Shown here: positions 1 through 7,678 of the stretch, one piece after another
How the letters are laid out: the number at the start of each line of letters is the position of its first letter
Position numbering within the stretch: the first letter of the stretch is position 1
Assembly: GCA_942492625.1 (NCBI GenBank)
Contig: CALOFM010000053.1
Span: 1 to 64,000 of the forward strand
Direction: 5' to 3'
Length of the DNA stretch: 64,000 nucleotides
Source: Thiosymbion sp942492625
Lineage (GTDB): Bacteria > Pseudomonadota > Gammaproteobacteria > Chromatiales > Chromatiaceae
The notes under the pieces: generated by a model
Told to the model about the DNA's origin: nothing
What the model saw: only the letters and a program-made list of their open reading frames with translations
The model's database searches: none
Program-made: the position numbers and the translations under genes

Positions 1-381
1 AAGAGCGGACCACGGGATGAATGGATTGGTTGGAGCCGGGCGCAGCGCCACCGCAACCTCGGCGGTGTGATCAACAACGCCCGGTTTCTGATCCTGCCCT
101 GGGTTCGGGTCTCTTCGCTGGCCAGTAAGCTGTTGGCGATGGCTGCCCGCTCGCTGCCGGCGCACTGGGAAGGGCGGTACGGCTACCGCCCGGTGTTGCT
201 GGAGACCTTCGTGGAGACGGAGCGTTTTGTCGGGACCTGTTACCGGGCGGCGAACTGGACCTGCGTGGGCCAGACGCAGGGCCGGGGGAAGCTGGGAGAT
301 CATCGTCTCGGCCAGGTACCGATCAAGACGGTGTGGGTGTATCCGCTGGCGAAGGACTTCCGGGTACGGCTGTGGCAATGA
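1..381 (+). CDS. DruA-family DUF4338 protein, C-terminal part (start is outside the window)
   Basis: The reading frame is open from base 1 and gives about 126 residues ending in RVRLWQ. It contains the motifs NNARFLILPWVRV, RYGYRPVLLETFV, GTCYRAANW and VGQTQGRGK, which are typical of the C-terminal half of DUF4338 proteins. This family includes DruA of the Druantia anti-phage system and many IS-borne relatives. A GTG at 67 could start a short frame, but upstream residues such as DEWIGWS continue the family match, so this is the tail of a longer gene. Its stop overlaps the tnpC start (ATGA at 378-381), which suggests translational coupling. That points to a transposon accessory gene rather than a defence operon. 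Its biochemical role in the element is unknown. Confidence 0.85.
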   Translation, partial: KSGPRDEWIGWSRAQRHRNLGGVINNARFLILPWVRVSSLASKLLAMAARSLPAHWEGRYGYRPVLLETFVETERFVGTCYRAANWTCVGQTQGRGKLGDHRLGQVPIKTVWVYPLAKDFRVRLWQ

Positions 382-2204
382 CCGATCCGCAGCCCATTGA
401 GATCGAGGCCGCGGAGGTCGAGCGGCTGATCGAGCAGGCGCAACACGGGCGGCTCGATCCCGCCGCGCAGAAGCGGATCGTGCCCCTGTTGCAAACGCTG
501 CTGTGGCTTGAGCACACCTTGCTGGAGACGCGCATCAGCCTGGCGAAGCTGAGAAAGCTCCTCTTCGGCAAGCGCACCGAGAAGACGACGCGAAAACCCC
601 CAAAGCCTCCCGACGGGCCGGCGGATTGGAGCGAGAACACGGAGGGCAAATCCGATCCGCCAAGTGATCCCGAACCCCCTGCCGGGGACGCCGCCGCCGG
701 GGAGGACGGGAGGCAATCGGAGGTCGAAAGCGATACAGAAACGGGCTCGGGCGAGCAAACGGGTGTTGGCAGCGATGGGCAAAAGCCGACACCGCGACCA
801 GGTCATGGTCGCCTCGGAGCGGCGGATTATCCAGGGGCCGAGCGGATCTTTTGCCCCCATGATCAGTACCAGGCGGGCGATCGCTGCCCCAAATGTACGC
901 GCGGGCGGCTCTACCGCTCACGCCCCCTGGTGCGCCTGCGTTTCAGAGGCCAACCGCTGGCGAACGTCACCCGCTATGAATTGGAGCAGCTGCGCTGCGG
1001 GGCGTGCGGCGCCTTGTTTGTGGCCCACATGCCACCCGAGGCGGGTCAGGAAACCTACGATGTGAGCCTGAAGGTCAATCTGGCCGTGGCCCATTATCAT
1101 CTGGGCCTGCCGCTCAAACGCATCGAGTCCTTTCAGCAGCTGGTGGGTATGCCGTTGCCCGATGCCACCCAATGGGAGTTGGTCGAGGAGGTCGCCGATA
1201 GCGCCTATCCGCCCTTTGAATACCTCAAGCGTTTCGGCGCCCAACAGCCGCTGGTCTACCAGGACGACACCGGCACGCGCATCCTGTCGCTGATCAAGGA
1301 AAATCAGGCCGACCCGCAGCCTAAGCGCAAGGGGATGTACACCACGGTCCTGCGCTTCGAAGGGGAGCAATCGATCTGTCTGTACTTCACCGGGCGCCGG
1401 CACGCGGGCGAGAATCTCGACGCTCTCCTGGCCGATCGCGACCCGAGTCTCCCGCCCATCCAATGGATGTCCGATGGCCTGGCAGCCAATACCCCCAAGG
1501 AGCATAAGGACCAGGCGGTGGACTTGAGCTGCCTGGTCCATGGGCGCCGGCAGTTTGTTGATATCGAGGCATTCTTTCCCAGCGAATGCGCGCGGGTCAT
1601 CGATGCCATCGCCACGATCTACAAGCACGAGGCCCATTGTAAAGACCAGCAGCTCACACCGGCGCAACGCCTCGCCTACCACCAGGAGCACAGCCGCGAG
1701 GTGATGGACGAGCTCAAGACCTGGATGGAGCAACGGCTCGAAGAGCGGCTGGTGGAGCCCAACAGTCGCCTGGGCGGGGCCTTCGAGTATCTGCTCAAGC
1801 GCTGGGCGGCCCTGACCCGGTTCCTGCACATTCCGGGGGCGCCGCTGGACAACAATGCCGCCGAACGGGCGCTCAAGATCATCCTGCGGTACCGCAAAAA
1901 CAGTCTGTTCTACAAGAACGAGCACGGCGCCCATGTCGGCGAGGTCCTCACCAGCCTGATCGAGACCTGCCGGCTGAACGGGATCAATCCGCTGGACTAC
2001 CTCCGCGCCCTGATGGAGAACCGCTCGGCGGTGTTCGCCGACCCCGCGGCCTGGCTGCCCTGGAACTACCGTGATGCCCGGCCATCGGCTCGAGAACCCG
2101 CTGCCCCTAAGCCACCCGCCGCCAGTCATCGGCCATCCCGGCCTCCTCGGGGTTGCCGTTCCACAGTAGAATCTGCAGCTCGCGCGCCGAGAGCCGATGG
2201 CTGA
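378..2204 (+). CDS. tnpC: IS66 family transposase TnpC
   Basis: This is the DDE transposase of an IS66 element, 608 residues. The N-terminus has a helical region with the family motif KLRKLLFGKRTEK, then a charged linker and a zinc-ribbon segment (CPKC and CGAC pairs near residues 170-215). The catalytic core follows, with VYQDDTGTR for the first Asp, SDGLAAN for the second, and DNNAAERALK with FYKNEHGA near the end for the Glu region. The ATG at 378 is chosen because it overlaps the preceding stop and matches the family N-terminus. Normal family proteins end soon after the LPWNYR motif. Here the frame runs about 40 codons further, antisense to the 3' end of tnpB, so the tail is low-complexity and probably not functional. 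Confidence 0.93.
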   Translation: MTDPQPIEIEAAEVERLIEQAQHGRLDPAAQKRIVPLLQTLLWLEHTLLETRISLAKLRKLLFGKRTEKTTRKPPKPPDGPADWSENTEGKSDPPSDPEPPAGDAAAGEDGRQSEVESDTETGSGEQTGVGSDGQKPTPRPGHGRLGAADYPGAERIFCPHDQYQAGDRCPKCTRGRLYRSRPLVRLRFRGQPLANVTRYELEQLRCGACGALFVAHMPPEAGQETYDVSLKVNLAVAHYHLGLPLKRIESFQQLVGMPLPDATQWELVEEVADSAYPPFEYLKRFGAQQPLVYQDDTGTRILSLIKENQADPQPKRKGMYTTVLRFEGEQSICLYFTGRRHAGENLDALLADRDPSLPPIQWMSDGLAANTPKEHKDQAVDLSCLVHGRRQFVDIEAFFPSECARVIDAIATIYKHEAHCKDQQLTPAQRLAYHQEHSREVMDELKTWMEQRLEERLVEPNSRLGGAFEYLLKRWAALTRFLHIPGAPLDNNAAERALKIILRYRKNSLFYKNEHGAHVGEVLTSLIETCRLNGINPLDYLRALMENRSAVFADPAAWLPWNYRDARPSAREPAAPKPPAASHRPSRPPRGCRSTVESAARAPRADG

Positions 2205-2457
2205 CTTGCGCTGTCGACGGCCACCAGGTCAACCGACCCTGTGACAGACGTTTCTGGCACAGCCAGAACCCCTGGCCATCGTAGCAAAGTAGCTTCAGCG
2301 AGGTCCCCCGCCGGTTGCGGAAGACAAAGATGGCGCCGGCCATGGGGTCCTCGCCAAGCCGCTGCCGGCACAGCGCCGCCAGCCCATCAATCCCGCGGCG
2401 GAAATCCGCCGCCTCACGGGCGAGGAAGACGCGGCTTTGTGGGGTCAGCTGCAACAT
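2107..2457 (-). CDS. tnpB: IS66 accessory protein TnpB (Orf2 family)
   Basis: This 116-residue protein carries the classic IS66 Orf2 motifs: MLQLTPQSRVFLA at the start, DFRRGIDGLAALC, then FVFRNRRGTSLKLL and YDGQGFWLCQKRL. TnpB is required for transposition of three-gene IS66 elements, but its exact role is not well defined. A longer frame upstream exists, but the ATG at 2457 is preferred. It lies two bases after the tnpA stop, which fits a coupled tnpA-tnpB operon. The last 98 bp overlap the tail of tnpC on the other strand. Confidence 0.92.
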   Translation of the reverse strand: MLQLTPQSRVFLAREAADFRRGIDGLAALCRQRLGEDPMAGAIFVFRNRRGTSLKLLCYDGQGFWLCQKRLSQGRLTWWPSTAQVSHRLSARELQILLWNGNPEEAGMADDWRRVA

Positions 2458-2459
2458 GA

Positions 2460-2867
2460 TCAGGCCCCCATGAAACGATCGAGCAGTGTCAGCATGTCGC
2501 CACGGTGGCTTGGGCGGATGCGCAGGCGCAGTCCATCCGGGCGTTCCAGTTCCATCCACACCGCCGTGGCGTCCGGCCCCGGGGCCTGCTCGATGAGCGC
2601 GCGATCGATCTCCACAAACGCCGTGTCATCGCCAGATCCCTGCCGGCTTAGCCCTGCCTCGATGGCCTTTCGGCGCTTATCAAGTTCCGTATAACTGAGG
2701 CGTAGGGTTCTGCTGACCTGTGAGATCCCATAGGTTTCCAACAGGGTGAGCGCTTGATTCCAGAGCTCTTCGGGTATCCTCTCCCCGCTGGTTTTTTTCC
2801 TTCGCCAATGCGCGAAATGCTTGGCAACTGCTTCCAGTGTCAATGTGGCTTCGCTGCGTGCGTTCAT
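2460..2867 (-). CDS. tnpA: IS66 accessory protein TnpA
   Basis: This 135-residue protein resembles IS66 TnpA. It has a helix-turn-helix region (ETYGISQVSRTLRLSYTEL, about residues 44-62) and a C-terminal part with VWMELERPDGLRLRI. A good ribosome binding site (GGAGG) lies just upstream of the ATG at 2867. TnpA probably binds DNA and helps TnpC act on the element ends. The spacing to tnpB is two bases. It runs opposite to tnpC, unlike most IS66 elements. Confidence 0.9.
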   Translation of the reverse strand: MNARSEATLTLEAVAKHFAHWRRKKTSGERIPEELWNQALTLLETYGISQVSRTLRLSYTELDKRRKAIEAGLSRQGSGDDTAFVEIDRALIEQAPGPDATAVWMELERPDGLRLRIRPSHRGDMLTLLDRFMGA

Positions 2868-2933
2868 GTCGCCTCCGGTGAGTGTTTGGCACCGTCGGCA
2901 TCCTAATCAGCCCGCTGTCAACTGGTCACGCAC

Positions 2934-3518
2934 GTTTGCCGGAAACACACGATTTTCCTCGCGATTAAAGAAGCGGCCCCCCACTGGTTCCGTAATGCCT
3001 TAGACCTGGCTATACAAACCCTGCAACGTCGGGAAGACCTCGTTGAGATGCGCTTCGAGGACATCCGCGACGGCTTTCTCTATGTACGTCAGAAGAAAAC
3101 CGCAAGTCGGACGGACGCAGGCAACGTTCGTATTCTACTCGGGGCGCAGCTTAGGCCAGTGATCGAAAGGTGCCGAGACGACATTGCCAGCCCGTTTATC
3201 GTTCATCGACGGCCGCAGAAAATGCGGATGGATTACCAGAACCAGAAAGAACACTGGGCCAAGGTGTCGAAGGAGATGCTGACGCGGGAATTCCAGCGGC
3301 TCCGAGACGAAACCGGTCTGGTCGATCATCTGGCACCGAAAAAACGCCCAAGCTTTCACGAGGTCCGTGCCCTTGGCGCCGATCAGTACCGTGTCGCCGG
3401 CTGGCCGGAGGAGTCGATCCAACGATTGCTTGGTCACTCTTCCAAGCGCATGACGGAGCTTTACCTGGATCGTCATCAGGAACGTTGGGTCGATGCCGAA
3501 GCAGGCCTAACGGTTTGA
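2934..3518 (+). pseudogene. Phage-type tyrosine integrase, 5'-truncated catalytic domain
   Basis: Homology to lambda-type integrases begins abruptly around 2934-2940 (AIKEAAPHWFRNALDLA) with no start codon, and runs to the stop at 3518. The catalytic set appears complete: an Arg in LQRREDLV, a beta-hairpin Lys (RQKKT), FHEVR for the HxxR motif, LLGHSS for the second His, and the nucleophile Tyr in TELYLDRH. The N-terminal arm-binding and core-binding domains are missing. A shorter frame from ATG 3048 would lack the first Arg region and is unlikely to work. The cut coincides with the presumed right end of the IS66 element, so transposon insertion or an adjacent deletion probably removed the 5' half. 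Confidence 0.85.
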
Positions 3519-3767
3519 GGGTTAGAAAAGGTAAGAGGCCGCAGCCGCGAACCGATAAAGCGAGCCAGCTCCTGACTGTACCCTGTCCTGGCGGGACTCT
3601 GCTGCCAGTTAATTTCACGTTATTGTCAACGAGGGAACCTCGCCGACGGTCCGGTACCTGTTGCGGTCCTGCACGACCTAATCCTGCTACGCCCGGTTTG
3701 TCCCCGCGCAAATGCGAGAACGCCGCTCGCGGTATAATTCGACGGGGCCCGAGAGGCGGGGGCGGGT

Positions 3768-3884
3768 ATGAAGCGATTTGTGACGGACCAGCCACGAGGA
3801 CAGGCCACATTGTTACCCGAACGTCGCGAGGACTTCATCGACGACGAGAATCCGGATCGCCTGATCGACGCGTTCGTCGAGTAA
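3768..3884 (+). pseudogene. Remnant of an IS1182-type transposase (N-terminus only)
   Basis: The frame from ATG 3768 encodes 38 residues starting MKRFVTDQPRGQATLLPE and ending DRLIDAFVE before a TAA at 3882. This matches the start of IS1182-family transposases, which typically begin MKRF..., contain a QSTLFPE-like motif and reach an RVIDVFV-like motif before the conserved domain. The rest of the protein is absent downstream. A TATAAT-like sequence at 3732-3737 may be the old promoter. The flanking 3519-3767 shows no recognisable gene. It was too short and broken to be functional, and marks another past transposition event in this island. Confidence 0.7.
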
Positions 3885-3938
3885 CTCGGTACTGCCCGTG
3901 CTCCGTGATACAGAGCTTCGCGAACTTGTGCCGGAGCC

Positions 3939-6782
3939 CTAGAAGAAGACCGGCACTCCCCGACCGTCGTTTAGGTCCTTGAGCAGGGTGCGCAGCACCA
4001 CGATGGCACGCTCCCTGTCTGCGTTCAGGTCCCAGACCTGACCGGCCCAATGCAGCGGATCGCGCAGCTCGCCCGCCAACCGGTCCGCGCAGAGCAGCTC
4101 GTAGATGCGGCGCCAGTCGTCTTCGACTCGCACCGCCAGCTGTGGGTTGATCAGGTACTGGCCGTGGCTCACACGCAAAAAGAGCTTGCGGTTGTATGGG
4201 CCTTGCCGTGATACCTCGTTCTTGGAGAGGATCGAGGAGATGTAAGCGCGTTTCTTGCGCCGCGCGGGCACGACAGATTCCGGGAAGTGGCCAAGGACGT
4301 CTGCAAAATCGATGGCCGAGAGGAACCGCCCGCGCGAGGCATAGTTCTCTCCGAGACGCTGATAGAACAACACCATCGCGATGCAGAGCATCAGATACTC
4401 CATCAGCCGCCGGTCGAGCTTCACCAGACGCCCGTCGATTTGCAGGTCCAGGCTGGCCGGGGCCAGTCGGTCGAAGACTGCGGGCAGCTTGGTGCGCGCA
4501 AACCGTTCGTCGGCGCAGGCGCGCTCGAGGCTGATCTGGAAGGCGTTGAGCCCGTTGGCGTCGACCAGGCTGGTGTCCGCATCCCGGTCCAACAGCGCCT
4601 CGGTGAGCTCGGCGTTGCCCATGCGACTGGCGATCATCAGCGGAGTCTGATCGAAGACATTGCGGAAGTCGACACCGTATTTATCGGTCTCGCGCAGCAC
4701 CCCGGCCGGATTCCTGAAGCCGTAGTGCTCGAAGTGTTTCTTCTCCAGCACCGACATGGCCTTGTCCGGTTGCCTGGCGGTCTTGAACCCGGCTTGGACC
4801 AAGGCATTCAAGCGGCGCTGGTCACGATAGACCAGGGTGTATTCCATCAACGCGATGCGCGCCTTCTTTTCCTGTCCCTCCAAAGCCTTCTTCTCCAGCT
4901 CTGTCAGGGTATCCCCCCGAAACACGCGCCACGGTACCTGGCGCTGCTTGAGGATCTGCTCGCGGATCTCGGCCGCCTGCTCGTCCTTGCCCTGGAGCTC
5001 CAGCCGATGGGCCTCGTGGCGCCACTCGTCGAGACTGGAGCGCGCTGTCTCGACGTCCTCGACGCCCTCGTGGACCTCGGTCAGCCCGAGCAGCGCAAGC
5101 AAGTGCTGCTTGGGGCGCGGCTCGATCAGGTAGAGGTTCTTCACCGCCCGGGTCACGGCGACATACAGGGCGTTGATATAGAATTTGTAGATCTCCAGGG
5201 ACTTGTCGCCCTTGTCGCGGCCGCGGGCATAGCGCAGCTCGCCTTCCAGGTCCTCTCCGCTCAGCTCCCCCGCGATATCGCGAAAGCGCTTCTCCTCGCT
5301 CGAGACGAAACCGAAGAGCAACACGTTCTCGTACTCCAGGCCCTTGGCCTCGTGGATCGAGAACACCAGGGGCGTGCGAAAGTACTTGCGCACCTCGGCC
5401 TTCTGTTCCGGGTGCAGGACCAGGATGGCAAAGCGCGCCGAGGCGGCGGTGCGCCGGTCCAGATCGCGCTTGACCGGCTCGCTGTCCTGTAACAATCCAA
5501 CCCGCCCCTGGCTCGGGCCGCAGCTGCGCACCAGGTAGTTGCTCTCGCGGTCCACGGAGCCGAAACGGGCGTGCTTGATGTGCAGCAGGCGGTTGGCGAT
5601 CTGCGTGACCTGGGGCGAGTTGCGGAAGTTGGCGTTCAGGATGCGAATCAGGTCTGCCGGTGCGCCCTCGTCTCGCTCCTTCCAGAACAGGGTCTTGACC
5701 TTGGACCAGGAGAAGAAGTTGGGGTGAACGATCTGGTTGGAGTCGCCGCACAGAAGGAAGCTTTGGGCATCGCGAAGCGCCCGCAGGATCAGCAGCAATT
5801 GGATGTTGGTGAGGTCCTGGACCTCGTCGACGACAACGAAGTCGTAGCGCGGCTCCACGCGCGCCATCCAGGCGTGGCTCAGGATGTTGGGGTCGAACCA
5901 CCCGTGCTCGGCGAGGAAGCGCAGGTACTTCTCGAACAGGTCGTAAACGGCGCCGCGGATTTCCGGCGCATAGATGGACTGTCGAACGCCCAAGGCCAGG
6001 TAGGCGTCGCGGCTCAGATACGCTTGCTCGGTCACGGACCCGGTGATTGCGCCCTGGAACTCCTCGAACAGCCGGTGGCTGTCCTTGAGCCCCCGCGGCA
6101 GACGCTGGCGGGCCGCCCAGCCCGCGAAGACCCTAGGCGTGATTTCTCTAGCCTCCGGTACATGGATGCTCTCCAGGTACTCCCGGAAGGACAGAAAATC
6201 GACATTCTGCTCGTCGTTGCTGTAGCCGCTGGCGTAGTAGAGATCGCGGGCGTTCTGGACCAGGAAGGGCGAGCGCGTGACGTAGAGGATGTCGCCGCTC
6301 GCATCCTTCATCTTCTCCAATGTCAGCGCGGTCTTGCCGCTGCCGGCGGAGCCGATGATCACCAGCGGCGGGGACTGCTTGTAGACCGCTTCCTGGTCTT
6401 CGTCGAAGGACAGCACCTTGTCGAGCAGATGGAATCGCTGCAGCTTGGGGTTCAGATAGGAAAGCTCCGGGGCCGCGTCGGCCGCACCCGGTTCTACCGA
6501 TGGGATCCGTTCCTCATCGATCGTTACCCCGCGCGCGAGAAATCGGGATTTTTCATAGGCGTGCTGTCGGATGTACTCCAGCAACAGCGCGCAGCGCTCG
6601 CCCTTGTGGCGGTAGAGCGCGAACAAAAGCCGGTTGCTGCGGTCCAGCCGTGCCCGGTAGAGGTTGTCGCCGATCTTCTTGACATCGGCGGAACGGAAAT
6701 CATCGGCGGCGAGGTAATTGGCGAGCTTCTCGTAGCCAGGGATTGCCGCGGTGTCGAGGCCGCGGTAGGCGAGGATCTTCAT
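3939..6782 (-). CDS. RelE-like / UvrD-like SF1 helicase / ankyrin fusion protein (candidate defence gene)
   Basis: This 947-residue protein joins three parts. Residues 1-82 look like a RelE/ParE-type fold: a strand pattern with DNLYRARLD, RLLFALYRH and a terminal IRQHAYEKS. Residues 125-590 are a superfamily 1 helicase: Walker A GSAGSGKT at 144-151, DEVQDLT at 319-325, GDSNQIVHP near 346, NFRNSPQVTQIAN near 385, HEAKGLEYENV and the last motif LYVAVTRAVKNLYL. The C-terminal half has an ankyrin-like stretch (QTPLMIASRMGNAELTEALL) and a charged tail. The ATG at 6782 is preferred over an upstream TTG at 6839 because the RelE-like domain starts there, though neither has a clear ribosome binding site. 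It is a lone gene among transposon remnants. A role in nucleic-acid sensing or defence is inference. Confidence 0.75.
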   Translation of the reverse strand: MKILAYRGLDTAAIPGYEKLANYLAADDFRSADVKKIGDNLYRARLDRSNRLLFALYRHKGERCALLLEYIRQHAYEKSRFLARGVTIDEERIPSVEPGAADAAPELSYLNPKLQRFHLLDKVLSFDEDQEAVYKQSPPLVIIGSAGSGKTALTLEKMKDASGDILYVTRSPFLVQNARDLYYASGYSNDEQNVDFLSFREYLESIHVPEAREITPRVFAGWAARQRLPRGLKDSHRLFEEFQGAITGSVTEQAYLSRDAYLALGVRQSIYAPEIRGAVYDLFEKYLRFLAEHGWFDPNILSHAWMARVEPRYDFVVVDEVQDLTNIQLLLILRALRDAQSFLLCGDSNQIVHPNFFSWSKVKTLFWKERDEGAPADLIRILNANFRNSPQVTQIANRLLHIKHARFGSVDRESNYLVRSCGPSQGRVGLLQDSEPVKRDLDRRTAASARFAILVLHPEQKAEVRKYFRTPLVFSIHEAKGLEYENVLLFGFVSSEEKRFRDIAGELSGEDLEGELRYARGRDKGDKSLEIYKFYINALYVAVTRAVKNLYLIEPRPKQHLLALLGLTEVHEGVEDVETARSSLDEWRHEAHRLELQGKDEQAAEIREQILKQRQVPWRVFRGDTLTELEKKALEGQEKKARIALMEYTLVYRDQRRLNALVQAGFKTARQPDKAMSVLEKKHFEHYGFRNPAGVLRETDKYGVDFRNVFDQTPLMIASRMGNAELTEALLDRDADTSLVDANGLNAFQISLERACADERFARTKLPAVFDRLAPASLDLQIDGRLVKLDRRLMEYLMLCIAMVLFYQRLGENYASRGRFLSAIDFADVLGHFPESVVPARRKKRAYISSILSKNEVSRQGPYNRKLFLRVSHGQYLINPQLAVRVEDDWRRIYELLCADRLAGELRDPLHWAGQVWDLNADRERAIVVLRTLLKDLNDGRGVPVFF

Positions 6783-7678
6783 GCGATTCGGAGGAAAGAT
6801 GTGAGCAAGTACGGGCGCGCCGTGCGGAAGATACCCCAATTCTAAATGACCTGCGGTGGCGGAGCGACGCCGACCCTGGCTCCGCAGATTAGCACTGGGT
6901 GGCGAACTCGACGGAGGGAAACAAGCGCGCGGATCGCGTTGTCGACCGATAGAAAACCCTTCTGGTCGCTTATTACCCGCATGGACGATCCCGTGTGCGA
7001 CCGATGTCCCTCATGAAAAGGGTCGACCAACTAAAGGCAGCCCGCCTTGCTCTTCCAGCGACCGACTGGTCTCCAGGAACGGACCGGTGTTTGTCGCGTC
7101 GACCGGTTCGTTTCCTCAGTCTGTCGATAACCAGAGTCCAGCCAACAGTGCACGTAGGCAGATCAGTTCGGAAGTCTGCGATGTAGCAAAAAAGTCACAG
7201 CCCGCCAAGCCTTAACTGACCATGAGCTTCCCCCCGCTTCAATCGACCGTCTGCCAACCTGTAATGACTGCTCCACGCTGTTTCCGGACGCTGGAGGTTG
7301 AGCTGTCGAAACCGTAGTTAGCACTACAATCCCGCTGAGCACCTCGCTTCAGCAAGCGTCTGCAAAGGCACTCAAAACGGCCGTTACAGGCTGACCAACG
7401 GTACATTCGAAAATCCCCGAGCACGGTGCCATCCCCGTTGGCGTAGTTGTCCAGGGTCCAGGTTCCTCACCTCTACCGATCTGGATAAAGTGCGCTGCCA
7501 CTCGTCATGGTCAGAGCCGTCATCGAGAAGTAACGCCTCTGTGCGAGTCACAGCTTCAGTCTCGCTTCCGGCGTCGCGCTCTTCTTCGCATACGACGACG
7601 AAGCGATCGCGCTTGTCACGTCGGCAAGGCTGCGGAGCCTCCCTGCACCGCTGGCGATGCGATCCGAAGCGGGCCCCC
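6783..7678. other. About 900 bp with no recognisable gene
   Basis: Short open frames exist on both strands, but none shows a recognisable family, a convincing ribosome binding site or sustained coding character. The frame on the minus strand at 7384-7839 overlaps the end of the lactate permease gene and is not supported. The stretch probably holds the promoter of the helicase gene and decayed island DNA. Confidence 0.5.

Larger units (their letters stand above)
1..2930. mobile_element. IS66-type insertion element with DruA-family passenger; left end lies outside the window
   Basis: The element holds four genes: a DUF4338 (DruA-family) gene and tnpC on the plus strand, and tnpA and tnpB on the minus strand. 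All three IS66 proteins are recognisable and look full length. The right end is put near 2900-2935 because the tnpA upstream region ends there and homology to a truncated integrase begins at about 2934. No terminal inverted repeat or target duplication could be identified, since the left end is missing. The usual IS66 order is tnpA-tnpB-tnpC in one direction, so the convergent layout is atypical. Confidence 0.75.

Noticed and set aside
918..2129. Long open frame on the minus strand opposite tnpC
   Set aside because: It is a mirror of codon bias in the high-GC transposase gene; there is no family match or ribosome binding site.
6783..6839. TTG at 6839 as the helicase start
   Set aside because: The added 19 residues do not extend the RelE-like domain, and TTG starts are rare; the ATG at 6782 is preferred.
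5571..6845. Long open frame on the plus strand opposite the helicase gene
   Set aside because: It mirrors the helicase codons in a frame made open by high GC; the protein is low-complexity and has no domain.
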